Positions 11,319 through 25,518 are shown, numbered from the stretch's first letter. The stretch is 64,000 nucleotides of DNA from Calliopsis andreniformis (GCF_051401765.1 NC_135064.1:22480001-22544000); one strand, 5' to 3'. Numbers and translations: made by a program. The notes: generated by a model not told the origin, from the letters alone.

Positions 11319-12430
11319 CTATCCCCATGCTCGATTCACGAAAACGTGCCGCGACAGGAGGTGACATTCGTCCGAGGGTACAACACGGCCCTCCTTTTCT
11401 CGCGTCATACGTCCTTTCATTGTCTCCCCTCTCTGTTCGATAGTTGAGCGGTCAAGTGAGCTAGCCCCTCTCTCTCTAATTAACGAACGACCTGTGCGTA
11501 CGCGTCGGACGAACGTGGCCGCGGCGACAAAGGGGAATACCAGCAATGGGATCAAGGGGGGATGAAGGAACAGAGACAGCGCAGGAGCGAGGAAGGGAGG
11601 AGAGTTTAGGCGGTAGGGGTAACCCACTCGACAGAGAGAGACGACTGAATCGACCACGTGACCACCAGGCGGGGGTGGCAGGCGACATTTCGCATGCTCA
11701 GAACTCCACAGGCTGCAGCGTGTCGCACACCGAGCCGATATTCCTCGCAGGGAGAGAATAGTACTGGCTACGTCCGCGAGAGAGAGGATCCTGTCGGGGG
11801 TTCCCTTCGGTGGGCAGCGTGTGTGCAGAGCGACCTTTGTTTAAAAAGATCGACCGACCTCGGGACGAATTTTCACGCCTGTTCCGCCGATCTTCGACTT
11901 CCACGATCCTCGCTGATTCTCACCCTACGCGCTGTACAGTCCAGAGAGAGACGGGGTTGGAACTGGAAGACATGCTCTCTCGCGGGATCGTCGCATAAGC
12001 TCTGTCACGTTTCTCTCCCTGGTTGTTCGATTCTTCTGTTTTCGTCTCGACAAGTGCTTGTCGTGGAAGGGACCTTCGTCGACCTGAGTTTCGGTAGACT
12101 TTCGACTGCTTTTTTTTTCTCCCTCTGTCTGTTTGTTTTGTTCGACGTTTTGGATGTTGTTGGGAACGGTCGGTGACAGTGTCCGTCCGTCGGGTGTCAC
12201 GATGTTGTTCTCGTGGTCGTGGAAAGTGCGAGAAAAGTGAGATTGCGTGAGGAAACTCTGTCAAGTGCAACCAGTGCACGCAAGCACGAGTGTAGATAAG
12301 CGCGACGTGAAGAGAGGAATGACGATGCTAGTATTGGGAGGGAATCAATTACAGCTTCCTTGATCCACGAATATTCGCATCGCCGCATCCTCGCTTGGTC
12401 CAGCGCGAACACGGGATACAAGGTTTGAGA
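11319..12430 (+). promoter_or_regulatory. CpG-rich island, candidate promoter / 5' exon of eya
   Basis: About 1.1 kb that is strikingly richer in G+C and CpG than its AT-rich surroundings. It has many overlapping reading frames on both strands, as expected from GC-rich non-coding DNA. It lies about 7 kb upstream of the first eya coding exon, which begins at a splice acceptor (19457), so an untranslated first exon must lie somewhere upstream. This island is the best candidate. A short open frame at 12320-12364 (14 codons) could be an upstream ORF. The placement is inference; no splice donor was proven. Confidence 0.4.
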
Positions 12431-15400
12431 AACTTTTCGTTTATTGTTGAATTATTTTTTGGGGAGTTTCTTTTGGGGGGCAGGGTCTTTGGGAGACGGG
12501 GGACTTGTGGAGGTAAATGGGAATCATGGCTATTTTTCATGTAAATAGTTCTGATAGTGAATTGTGACTATGAGAGTAATGTGAATACAGTGATTTGCGA
12601 TTTTTATACGTGGAAAAGATTAATTGGTTTCATGTTGATAGTAGTGCAAAAATTCATTGATAGTAAAGGATATATTTCTTATTTATAGGTCGTCATAGTA
12701 TCATTTTATATTTGAAACTAATTTTGTGGCCATAGAGTATGGTTGAAATAAAGTAACATTAGTTTGCACAAAATTGTAATATGTTACGATTATTACTTCA
12801 ATACATACAAAATTACAACACATGTATCACTTATTAAACATTGGATTGATGCATGTGTTCATGCCACATCTCTTCTTTTTTTCGTCAAATTGTTGATATT
12901 TATTGAAATGTGTTATAATTGTAAGTAGAAACAAGAAACTATGAATAACTATGTTATGGTATAAAAAAACAGTTTTGATGTATAAAAAAAGGGAAAAGTT
13001 ATGTGGCCCCATAGTATACTAGTACTATAATCATAATAATCACAAGAGTAATAACTATTCTGTATATAAATAGTTTCGAGTACAGTATTTACAATTCAAT
13101 TATAAATGTTTTTAGAGGAGAAACTAATTTATTTCCTTCGTAAGGAATTTCTACTAGAAATTGATTCCATAAAAAGTACGCTGCGAGTCGCGGATTTGAC
13201 CTACGATATTTTCTTCTCTTATCATTATTTTTAATCTCTCGAGCTCTTACGATTTCTGTTCAGTAGGATACGCGGAACCAGTGTCACAGTTTCTTTAATG
13301 CCAATGTTTACAATAATGAGACGGTAACGTGGAAGTATTCAATTTTTCGAAAAAAGTTGAATACAAAATTATCTTCAGGAATTAATTCCTCGTATGCATA
13401 TATAATTGAATGAGTCGAAGAATAGTACAAGTCCAAACTTAGCCATTTTCAAATAGTTTCAAAATTATATCTGGACCTTAAAGCCAAAGAATATTAAGTC
13501 CACTATTTCTGTTTGGCTTACTGTTCTCTAACTCACTAATTCAATTGTGTTACAAAGTCAAAAAATAAAAGCTTAACGAGAGAAATATAATGAGAGGTCG
13601 TAAAACAAGCCCATTGTAGAAATAAATATGTTCCAACCTTTAAGATGAGCGGCATGAAAAAAAATACGGGAAGATAAGGATTCAGACATTGTAAAGTATG
13701 AAGTTACTGTTAACTCCACCGTCAGAAATATTTTTAAAGTTTCTCATTACAGAGGTTTTGAATGTAAGATTTCAGAGAGACATTATATACTGTTTACTTC
13801 GTTTAATTTTTAAATGGAACACGTATCTATATAATAACGCGGGAAATTGTGGAAATTTAAACTTATTACGAGCACTGCAACTAACTTGCTCGCAGAAGAA
13901 TCATTGAATTTTGTTTAAACGAGTATCGGAAGCGTATCGTAGTGCAAAAACAGAGATCGAAACTGGAAACCACGAAAATGAACGAAAATTGGCGCAATGT
14001 ATTCTACGTTCCACGCATACTTAGAAATTTATTAGACGCACGGAAGTCGTGCACGCTACGCGGATGTGTTCCGCGCGCGCGCACACACACGCGTAAACGT
14101 CATTATCAATTGAGCATGCGTAACTTATGCATCTCATTCGGCTCGTTACCAGTAATGTATTTTAATTGGTCAACCGCTGCGTGGTACTTCAAGCAACGCG
14201 TGCGTATGTTGCGCTATGACGAGTTAGGCGATTTTTGACCCGATAGAAATGCATACTACCCTGCAAATAAGTCAATAAGATAAACTGTACAAAAGAAAGA
14301 GAAAGGCAAGGAAGGAAGCAAGAACTTACAGAAAAAGAAGATGTAGAGAGAGCATTTTCTTATTTCTACCTTTTTCTTTGGCGGAGGATAATTTAAAGTA
14401 TTCATAGGAAAAACGAGCCTTGTTAATTTTTGTCTTTTTCCAAGGGAAAAATTCTAGTATTTTTAATTCTCATTCTATTGAATACTAATCGAGTTCTTAT
14501 TGAACAAGAATAGTAAAATTTGACAAGGACTGTTTTCGGCGTGAGCTCTTCAATTGTGCAAGATCAACACTGCCAATTTATTGAAGCTTGAAGAAACCTT
14601 GTCTCTCCCCTTTTTTAATAAATATACTCTGTAAACGATAAACAATAGTAACTTAAAATTCCTCTTATTTTGATTTGTTGAAACAAGACTAAAACTAGCA
14701 AGGACCAAGCCGCCATGTTGATCTTGCACAAATTTTTATCAGCAAAAATTAGAAATGCTTCCCCTACCTATATTTTTGTTTCTCCTATAAAAGAAGAGAT
14801 AAGGGATCTGCATGGCCAGTGAAACACACTTGGACGAAACACTTTTGCATGGTCGCGCGTTGGGAATGGTTGTTAGAAAAGACAGGGTGTTCTGGGCGAG
14901 ACGAGAACCTTTTGTCTTGGTCCTCGGAGTGTAACCATTCCTCCTCCTTACTTTCCTTTCTCCCCCCTTTCGGGATGTAAGCTGACCGCGGCTCTTGGGA
15001 CACGGTGTGTGTGTTTTGTGCACGAGGAACTACACTGGCTTACGATTATTGTTAGAATCCTCCACTGCTTTTGTCTCCACTATATTTTCTGTAATTTCAT
15101 TCAGAAATTCTGTAGCACTCTGTAGTAGACTAAATAAGCGAATTAATAGAAAAGATTTTCATATAGAGATGAGGATCTTTATGGTGGGTGATCATTTAGT
15201 ATAGATTTATGACAAGAATTCGTGAAATTGATCAAAATAGCAGCATGTTTCTTTAGAAGTGACCTACGCTATTTTTAAGGTCATCTTGATTTAATTGTCA
15301 TGCAAGGATTTTTAGTGCAAATTGTCTACAGCCTCTCGTTTCGTCAGTTGCATTTCTTGGACTGACGGTAGATAGCAAGCTAAGCAAGTCTACCTGCGAT

Positions 15401-18400
15401 AAACAGTACGTTGTATGGTTTATTTAGATAAACCCTCAGCAGCTTTGTTTCGTTCTTCGCTTCCCTCTTCTTTTTGGTCCTTCGAAGAAAAATAATAACG
15501 TATCTTTGAGAGATGTTTTTTTATGCTGATGGTAACACTGTTTTGCAAAGAAAATATCGATTCGAAATTTTGTTGTAAAATTCTGATATCTAGCTGTTAC
15601 GTCACTGTGGCTTTACATTATTCTAGTTTCAAAACAAACAAAAATATTCGTATTTAATAATTCAGAGTGAACTATTTAATAAGTACTACAGATAATTATT
15701 CAGTTTTAATTGTTTAGAATATATAATTGATTTTTACTTATTTTATCATTTCTGAAATGTGGATATTCTCGCTATTCTTCTTATTTCTGAAACTGCTCGA
15801 GAGCGAACGACCTTTACGACCACCTGCTGGTCAGACACTTGAAAGGGACAAAGCAGGCGCTAACACGCCTGACAATGCGTTTTTTTAATATTTTTTCTTG
15901 CTGCGTGTTTACACAAGTGTAACGCCCTGGTGCTGTATGACAATGGAGGATACAGGGACTGATGAAAAAGTGTGCTCCCAAATAGACAATAAATTATAAC
16001 CGAATTTAGATTTCAAAAAGGTAAAAAGTTAAAAAAGATAGGGATTCTTCTGACGTGTAATGAAAGATCGAAATCTGGGGACTTTGATTTCTTAACGAAA
16101 CACTTTGGCTAAGTCAAAAATTTATTATATATTTTTTATATTTTTATCTGATCACGTTTCTTTTCAATATTTTTATAATATTGACAATAACATCAAAAAT
16201 GGTAGTGGACACTTGAATTTTCCGAGCAGTTTTCAGAACCGAAACGAATCCGTATTTTCGTTCGTTATTTTTATTCCATATTTTTGCTTTAAATATTTTG
16301 CTGGATGGACGCGTTTATTTAAAATAAAAAAATAGTCAAGCAACGTTTGTTATTCAAACTCACTGCCGTGCTAATTGATTCGTCGTTGTGTTCGAGTGCA
16401 AACGACAATAACTTATAATTAGCTCTTGACAGAGAACAATTGCTTTACTACCTACGCATTACAGCGTTTGGATTCAGTGTAATCGTTGGTAAAGGCTTTT
16501 CTTCGAAACGATCGTTTCTCGACAATGATTTATTTAGCTGCAAACACTCGACTGGAAAATGTTTGCCTTTGATAGGGACCTACTGCTTTCATATGATAGG
16601 TTGCGCAATTAATCAAGATCGTTGTTTAGAGCTGTCATTTTTATAGGAGTATACAATACTCCATTATCTAAAATGACAGACAGGTGTAGATGTAAATTCT
16701 CAATAAAAATATTTACAATTAGTGTCACTAAGTCTTAGGTGACTTTTGTTCTTGTTGAGGTTAATATTAAGCTCATGCTGTGTTAATATTAATAGTAACA
16801 CAAGATTGCTGACAAGTTAACGTCTACGTTAAGACTTGGTTTACGACAAAGATAACGTCTATGTTAACACTAGGTTAGCAAAGTTAACGTCACATTAATA
16901 CTAGACTAACGAGTTAACCTCAAACGTTAATATTAGCATGACATCGAATTAATATTAGGTAAAAATTGAGTTAACCTTAACATTACCATTAGCTTAACAT
17001 TAAAATACTAACATAAGTTAACATCGAGTTAACGTTAATACCAACATCAAGTTGAATCTTAAAGCTAACATTAGGTTAATGTTACGTTAACCTTAACGCT
17101 ACATTTTCAAAGCTACGTTTCACCAGAAAATAAAGTCGTACACGTACAAAACCAATAAAATGATCAATAATAAAAAATAAAGAAACTGCTGGAGATAGAC
17201 ATATACATGTACATTAAATAATTCAGCTTGTTTAATCACTCTAGGAAGCAGCGAGAAATCTTGTAGAAAGGGCGACGGTGAAATCGTTGGATCTGTAATA
17301 AGATGACAGACGAGTCAAGTCCGATTTCTCGGTGTTCTCCATAAATAGATCAGAATCTAATCTTGCGGGCGGTGTATTGTTACAATATCGTCGGTGTGAA
17401 AGCGCCCTTATGCAATACCTTGTTTTTCGTCTGTGTACACGGAACGAGGTACGCGAGTGTATGTGCATGAGTACGGGCGGGGCGAGGATTGATAGTAACT
17501 TAGCAACATAAAGAATACATAATGTAAAACGTCGTGAAAGGTGGTTTCATTGGCTGCTCTCGAAGGTTCTCGGTGTACGCCTACCCATCTGGTCACTCCA
17601 CCTCTTCGACACGCAATTGGAAGATAATAATGTTACGGTGGTGAACCTTTCCTTTGGACAGGCACGCTAGGAGGACGATCCCTTGTTCTCTTCAATCATG
17701 GATACTGATCGCTGAACCATTCAAATTAGAGTTTACAAATTTTCTTATTCCTAGAACAGAATTTCTCAACCCTTTCTTTCTCAAACTATTTAGTGATTAC
17801 AAAGAAGTAAATATTCGTATTTTAAACACTTTGCATGTCAAATATTTGCTTCACGAAAATATTCTAATGTTTTTAAAACATTCAAGTCCTCATTCCATTC
17901 GGTGTTATTGCTTAGCAGCGGCAAATAAAGAAGTTAACTTCCTAATGTATTAGCTGACGTCTATGTGGGAAAGAAAAGGGTAATTTCATGTTCTAAGCTA
18001 TGTGAAGGAGGAAATCAACAATTTTCTAAAAAAATTGATATATTTTTGTTTCTCTTTCTTTTCTGAGAAATCTCGACTGTTAACTGGTAAATTATTTTCA
18101 GCTAAAGCGTCTTGGATAAAGTTTCTCTCTACAAGAGCTTAGACTAGGATCCATACCTAGGGTACTAGTTCCCCGATTAGTGAAACTGAATCGGATCTGC
18201 TGAATATGTTTAATCGAGGGTGGCTAGCCAATTTTTCCACGCGCGATTGGGTTTCTCGGTCTAGCTGAACAGAATAAATTAGGGGCAAGTGAGACGAACG
18301 ACAGCTGAGAACGATAGAACTATCATTTGTGACGATGGGAGGAAGATGAGAGTGGTTCATCCACCAATAATAACTAAAATTCTTTCTATTTTCATTCAAT

Positions 18401-19456
18401 CTTCACGAAAAATTTACTCATACTCTTAAAGTTCCCTCGTCGAACCTGAAACCAAATAAGTACACCGTTATTTTAATTATTTCTAACCATATAAGATTAA
18501 AATAATCAAACTCTCTGCTATAATTTCACATATCGAAGTGTTAAAAATAGTTCGACTATTAACGTCTTCGGGCTTATTTTCATTCCAAGAACCCATTGGT
18601 GCCATTTTTGCGAGTGTCCTGAATGAAACCAAAACCTCTGTTTTCTATAATGTCTGATTTCCATAGTCGAACGATTTCATCGTTTTTAGCTTTCAGCGTC
18701 GAATATCTGCGTCGAAAATCTCTTCGGTCAAGTAAACAAAATAGGCGCTGCGGATGAGTTCATTTCACTAATCGAGCGTAAAAATCTTTCGCTCATCCAG
18801 GCTTCGCTGTACAGTTGGATGCAGCCAAGTTTGGATCTGGGAGGAATGTGGGTCCCACTGGCTAGAACGTGAAATCCGAGGAACGGTGTCATCTATTGGC
18901 TGGCGCATTGTCTCGTCTCACGCACACGAATAACTAATAGGGTTGTGCGTTACAGAAACGCATTCTACAGGTGGAACTGACGAGCGGTTCGCTTTATCCC
19001 GTGGTGCTGCTCGAGTTCAAACTCAGCTTCCTACAGTACCTTCATTGGCTTTTTATTTGGGCCCTGAACACTGTACACGAAGTACAGAGATCACTGCATT
19101 CGATCACAAGATAGTAGAAACTGTATCTGCTAAATTTTGGATGATTCTTATTTTTTCTTCATTTTTTACTAGACAAAATTGTTGAAGAATTAAAGGACTG
19201 AATTCGAAGAAATGAAAATCTTTATTGTATTTACTGGACACTATGAATTAATGTTGAATTTATTGGCTATTGTTATAATTTGTGTTCTGTTATAATGAAT
19301 GTTATAATGTGTAGCCATTTTTAGAGAAGCTTCTTAGTTATCCAGGGTTAAATATACATATATGGGAGTGTAATGTCGAAGTGGTTCATTTGTCAAAGGA
19401 TGCTTCTATTGATCGATAAATCTGCGTTTTATGATTCATGTAAATCTGTGTTTCAG
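12431..19456 (+). other. Gene-free region, probably the eya first intron
   Basis: About 7 kb of AT-rich sequence with no recognisable coding exon. It contains a GTTAAC-rich block (16755-17100), a CG/CA-rich short tract near 14070-14090 and less AT-rich patches near 17250-17600 and 18590-18960. If the island at 11.3-12.4 kb is the eya promoter, this is the first intron, a place where enhancers of developmental genes are common. Confidence 0.4.
16755..17100. repeat. Degenerate GTTAAC / TTAATATTA repeat block
   Basis: Within about 290 bp (16815-17095) the palindrome GTTAAC appears 8 times. In the block as a whole TTAATATTA appears 4 times, with many near-copies such as ACATTAG and CGTTAAT. The unit is irregular (roughly 15-40 bp apart), so this is a decayed minisatellite or a cluster of palindromic protein sites rather than a clean tandem array. 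The GTTAATATTAA copies resemble half-palindromes of HNF1-type homeodomain sites. Confidence 0.6.
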
Positions 19457-19466
19457 GCGGAGTGAT

Positions 19467-22400
19467 ATGTTAACCGAAGACAATGACCCGACAAAACCAG
19501 CAGGGGTTTTAGATAATGCTGGCAACGTGTCTTCATCAACGGAGGCCTCGGTGCAGCATCCTCGTGTAACGAACAATGGTAGAATTCTTGTCCATTACGA
19601 ACAACAATAGCATTAGTGAAACAAAGTTGTCAGTTTTATATATCTATTTTATCTTGATGAAAATTATCATCTTCAAGATTCCAACTCTTACCATATTAGA
19701 CCATGCCATAATACTTCAATTTCTTCTTCAGAGATTTCTATTTTTTTAAAGTAAAAAATTCAATTACTTTATACATAGGTTTGAGGGCCATAAAAATATA
19801 TTTTAGTAGAAGAAAATGAAGTGATGTAAACAGTTGTTTTTTTGTCATGTTTTTAATAAAAAAAATACATTTATTATGACCTTTAAAAAAGTGTAACTGA
19901 AAAAATCTGAGTTTGAAATGTCTTTTTTATGATGACAGAAACGGAAGTCAAGAACGAGGTACAAGATTGCCCTGAAAATGACAGCGTACCTAGCGGGGAA
20001 TTGTACATCGACGAAAATGCCGAAGAAAAGGAGCAAGAATATCCGGATTCCATGGAAAAGGCGGACTACAGTTCATTGTACGGAGCTAATCAATATTTCA
20101 ACAGGCACGTATTTCTCATCTTTGCAGACATCATGTTCAATCTCCTCGACTCTTGTAATTAATTTCATAACAAGTTCCCATCATTCAACGCATTATTTCA
20201 ATACCTCCATTATACCATATAGTAATATACGAAATTTGAAGATTTATCAATAAGAATAATTTTTTATTTGAGCATAGAAGAGAATCAGTATATTCATTTT
20301 CCAGAAAACCATCTTTGTTAACTTGGCTTTTTGAATTCATTATTATTAGATCGACCTAACTTGAGAATTGTCTCCTAAGCAGTTGATGACTTTATGTAGG
20401 AATATTTTATTACTGAAATAAGACAAAAATTGAGTAGTCTAAAAAGAGCAGTATATTATAGTATGTATCTGTTAATGTGCCATCATTTTGTTACCAGTTT
20501 ATACAACTCGCCTCCCTATGGATCAGCCGCAGCAGGGAAAAACACTTCGAGCTTGCAAAGCCCTTACTTGAATTCGTACACCACGCCAAGCACCATGGCT
20601 CAATACTCGTCTTACGCTACTTACAACAGCGGCACCACGAATTTTCCAAACGTAGCTCAAAATATATCATCGTCGTCTCAGGTATATGTGAAAACAGCAT
20701 CTTATTTAATTATTTCACCTTTCCTGGTACTAACACCACTAACACACCATTCATTATTTCTTTTCAGAAACTGGACTATAGCGCGTATAGCAACAGTTTG
20801 TACGGAAACGATAGAGTGCCATTACAATATTCCGGATATTATCCCATGCACGGCTATCATGCAACGCCAGCCTCGTTTAATATCGGAAATCTGAATTTTG
20901 CTGGTAACGTCTTCATTTTTAATATCTATTCTTTTCTTATTTTCAGACATGAATTCTTCAGAGTATGAGTTATTCCAAACCTTCGATAACTTGACACGTT
21001 CGCTACCATTGTTACGTATGTGTGATACATCAATTCAGATCTATACTTTTCGGCGTTATTTATATGTTATACGATTTATTTCTGATCTCGTAATTAGATT
21101 GCGGATTTTTATGCAAATTTATGTTTTCATTGACACATTTGAAGAAATAAAATCTATACTTCATGTTACAGTAAATAGTAAAAGTCTGCAATTATATGTA
21201 GTGGATTCTTTTCCTGGAGTATTTTTACAGTAGCGAACATGTTAAGAATGTTTTTTAGCAGTAGTAAGAACTGCAGACATTTCATTTTCCAATACTTTCG
21301 TTCGCTAATTTTAAAGGTTAGAACCCTTTCACGCAGTTCCTAGTGTACGTCCCAGCCTAATTATGATTTATTTGCGATTATGATTTGTCAGTAACGATTT
21401 CCTTCTTTGTAAAAAGATTCGACAAAGTCTGCACTCACGTTGGACGCAACAACTCACGATGCCAGCGATCTTACTGCACGAGAAACCGCAAACATCGAAG
21501 GTAACACGATTAGTACGTGTGATTTTATATCTTCACTCTTTCCATTGCGTCGAATTGCGTTCTTTATGAGTGTACGCGAACACCGATCTAAAATGTGTCG
21601 TAATCGAACGATTTCCTTGATACTCGATATGTAGTGGCGTTAACCATCATTGAAAAATAATGTTCGTAGCAGACATGTAGAATTTATTGTCGAACCTTTT
21701 ACTTGTATAATACATTTATTTTTACTTTGACCGTTTAGTGTTACGTAAGATGGTAAAAAGTATGTTTCGAGCGTGAACCCACAAAGTAATATCGTATGAA
21801 CGTGTTTCAGGGGCGACAGCGAAACCCTGCAGACGCGGAAGACGGCAGAGCGGAAGTGGAAACAGTATAGGCTCTGCGGACACGACAGAAGCCGGGCCTG
21901 ACCGGATATTCATCTGGGACCTTGACGAAACCATAGTTGTCTTTCATTCATTGCTCGATGGACGATTTGCAACGAAACACCGCAAAGATCCCACCCTTCT
22001 GGCTCAAGTAGCGTACAGAATGGAGGAGATGATATTTAATTTGGCCGACAGTCATTTCTTTTTTAACGAAGTTGAGGTAAATGAATGCTTTAACAAATAA
22101 GTTCAACAAAACGTCTGAAAGAAAAGTAGCAGAATTATACAGCCATCATATACCAGGGCAAAACATTGCCCATTTTTATTTACAAAGTTGCACTAATTCA
22201 AAAATTGACAATGTCTCGGTCTAGTATTTTTCTACTTTCTAAATCAGTGTCGCTGAAGAAAATGTTACACAAATTTCCTTCGTAGGACTGTGACCAAGTG
22301 CATATCGACGACGTGTCGTCAGACGATAACGGGCAGGACCTGTCTTCCTACAATTTCGCTACTGATGGCTTCCAATGCGCTTCCGCGAACAATGGGATGT

Positions 22401-23034
22401 GCCTGGCCTCTGGCGTTCGAGGCGGAGTCGACTGGATGCGAAAATTAGCGTTCCGATATCGCAAAATAAAGGAGATCTATAGCAATTACCGCAACAACGT
22501 CGGTGGCTTGTTAGGCGCAGCGAAACAGGAACACTGGTTGCAGCTGCGGTCGGAGATCGAAGTACTCACGGACAACTGGTTAACGTCTGTTGTAAAATGC
22601 TTGAGCCTTATCAATAAGAGGAGTCACTGTATTAACATTTTGGTTACCACCACTCAACTAGTGCCAGCTTTGTCGAAGGTGTTGCTTTTTGGAATCGGCG
22701 GAATATTTCCTATTGAGAATATCTATTCTGCTTCGAAAATCGGTGAGTTTTGATATCTAATTTAAGGTAGTTGCTCTGAAAAACGACTTATCAGTATATC
22801 TAGAATTTGATTAATTGAGATTCTGTTATACATGAAACACATTAATTTTTAGGAAAGGAAAGTTGCTTCGGAAGAGTGGTTGCACGATTTGGTCGTCGAT
22901 GCACCTACGTTGTGATAGGCGACGACTCTGACGAGGAAACGGCGGCGCGCGCTCACAACTTTCCATTTTGGAGAATAAACAGTCACTCGGATACGCAGTC
23001 CTTGTACAACGCCTTAGAAATGGGATTTCTTTAA
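19467..23034 (+). CDS. eya: Eyes absent (EYA), transcription cofactor and protein tyrosine phosphatase
   Basis: Coding exons 19467-19578, 19939-20104, 20498-20681, 20768-20903, a probable optional exon 20947-21015, 21417-21500, 21811-22076, 22286-22742 and 22853-23034. The product is 551 aa with the 69-nt exon and 528 aa without. EYA binds SIX-family homeodomain proteins in the retinal determination network and is a haloacid-dehalogenase-type tyrosine phosphatase. The C-terminal EYA domain (residues about 282-551) opens with [18 protein letters not shown]287 and D289 of the DxDxT motif are the nucleophile and acid. The domain also contains [16 protein letters not shown] and ends [10 protein letters not shown]...[20 protein letters not shown], the family C-terminus. 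The N-terminal half is rich in Y, S, T and N (transactivation region). The start is the ATG 10 nt after the acceptor at 19457. The intron after exon 2 is best explained as GC-AG. The long 3' UTR has AATAAA at 23852. Confidence 0.95.
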
Positions 23035-23851
23035 CTAGAACACAATCGTGAGAACAAGGAAGGTCTATATAGAGGGTGAATCACTGTAACTTACTGAATT
23101 CAGTTTTTTTTTTTTTTACTTTTGCAATGAAAACTACTTTGAAATATCAGATAGCCTACTTCTAAATAGAACAGACTTTATCTTTGATTCTCTTTCGGGG
23201 TGATAAGCTACAATGGCTAATCCTTTATGCCAAATCGAAGGACATTTTAATTATACAGAGGTTTACCTCGAGATACGAGTACTTCTATTTGTTACTCTAT
23301 CGATAGTAAGGGTAAAACAACAATGTTTCTATCAAACAAATAACATTCCTACTATTTATCGATCGTGATACATGAATCGAGGATCGACTATTCCTCCGAA
23401 ATCGCCGTAGACGATCACCGATTATGGACATAAATCGATCGGAGCAGGGTCCACAAGTGATAAATAAAATGAAAGTAATGAAGAAAGTAACGAGAGAGAA
23501 AGATGGAAATTTGAAGAGTTGAAAATTTATATTATATGCGAATATTCCTGCACAGCTGTCGACTATACATTGGATGTGAATATCAATTCGTACAAAGGTG
23601 TAAGTATGTTTTGTGTACTTAAATGAGTTATATTTCCTGCTTTGCAAACATATATAATAGGGAGAAAAAATAGAGAATCAATTGAGAAAGAAAGAAATTA
23701 GATTCGCGGGCGAGATAATATACGTACACTGTTGTATTACTATTAATGTAATTCGACATATATTTCGATAACTTTTAAGAGAATTTTATATGAATATTGT
23801 GATACAGTTTAATCCGATTATTTAATTACAATATGGTTCCATTAAACATAT

Positions 23852-23857
23852 AATAAA
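23852..23857 (+). terminator. Candidate poly(A) signal for eya
   Basis: Canonical AATAAA about 820 nt after the eya stop codon. Other isoforms could end further downstream. Confidence 0.4.
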
Positions 23858-25518
23858 GCATGGTCACGTTTTTATTAGTTCATGTTAGACGGATGTTTGA
23901 CTGAATTTTACGCATCCTTAACATTTATCTGCATGCACAGCATGTGCCGCATATGCTAAGGGAACATAAGCGTATACAGTTTCGAATCGGTCCATATCAT
24001 GATGTTAGAAATGTCATCCAAATTTTAACCCTCTCGAATTATCTTAGCGACAGTAGAATCTTAATAGATAATGAATGTCATTAAAATTTGTAATTTTACA
24101 GGAGTATAAAAAGATAGTGAATATTTTCGAAGTGTATGAGACTGGATAGTACGCTTGGTTCAGAAATATTATTTATTATTACCATAAATGCATTATCATT
24201 TTGATCGATTACACAGATTCAAAGTGGTAATCTGTTTGTGTCAGCAATGAACGATATTTTTGAACCGAATATGCAATTAAAATTAGAAGGGGAAAAAAGA
24301 TGAGATTAAAAAATATAATAACCAAAGTTAATGTTGAATGACTGTAAATTTGATTTCTATAAGTTTCTAGAATGTATCATATGTTCATTTAAAAACCATT
24401 TGTAAAAAACGTATTGACTAAAATACAGAGACATTTTGTGAAAGTTGTACTTTGAAACTAATTTCTATTTTACTGTGTTATACCAATACAAATGGTTTAT
24501 TCTCATTTTAATTATAATAGAAGACAAAATAATTAAGATAAGAGATGAATTTAATAGCATAAAGCCAGCACAAATTATAAAATTATTTTTAAAAACTTAC
24601 TACTAATAGTATGATTCAGTTTTTGAGTATAAATTGCTTTTTGATACATTTTTGATTACTGATTACTATAAAAATCTGATAGAACAACAGAATTATGGAA
24701 TCTATTTTACTTACTTTTTTCTTTCCTATACATATACCTTTATAATGTTAAATTGACATTGCATTCCAATGATCAGATGTGATAACGCGTGCGTATTAAG
24801 ATACATTAGTGAATGTATAAAAAGATAGTCATTATTATGAAATTTATATAATATAATCTTCTTTAGTACGAAGCACTTTTATTTCGTTTTATGCATTACT
24901 TTCTTATTTATATGTTCTATCTTATATTAAACGCACAGCGAGCAGACTACTGCGTCAGTATCTGTATAAGTTTGTAACTATTTAAGAAATTGTATTACGT
25001 AAATCGTGCCTATCGAAATTATCTATATTTTTATAACTGTTATTATAATTCCAATTGTCAAATTTTCGCAACGTAATAAGCAATTGGTCGATATTCAACT
25101 TTTCAATATATAACACTATAAAAACGTGACATTGTTTATTTACGTAGGTGTTCACAAATGTTCATACTTTCCATATTATGCAAACATCATTCCATAGCGA
25201 ATTAGCGAATCTTAATTACTGCGTTATTCGTTCCTGTAGTCTATCGAATCTCTGTGAAAAAAGTCATTTTTATATGTATCCTTTGTTGTACGAGTGTTTC
25301 TAACATTCTTGGTAATTCGAAATAATTATAAAGCCGCTTTCAAGTGCCGCAGATTTTCAATAAAAATCATTTTGTTTATGTTTATACAATACCGATCTTT
25401 ATATCATTCAAATTCAATTGCTTGTAATAATACTTGGTATTTTTTAAAAAATTATTTTATTCACACTTTTCTGTTTACAATACATTTCTCTGACAAACTG
25501 TAAAGGAACATTCAACAT

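Noticed and set aside
11658..12176. 172-codon frame in the CpG-rich island
   Set aside because: Rich in R, S and C with no domain, and overlapped by frames on both strands, as expected for GC-rich non-coding DNA.
20136..20497. Alternative eya intron using a GT donor at 20136
   Set aside because: It keeps the frame, but the donor GTTCAA is poor and it would insert about ten unfamiliar residues; the GC-AG reading is better.
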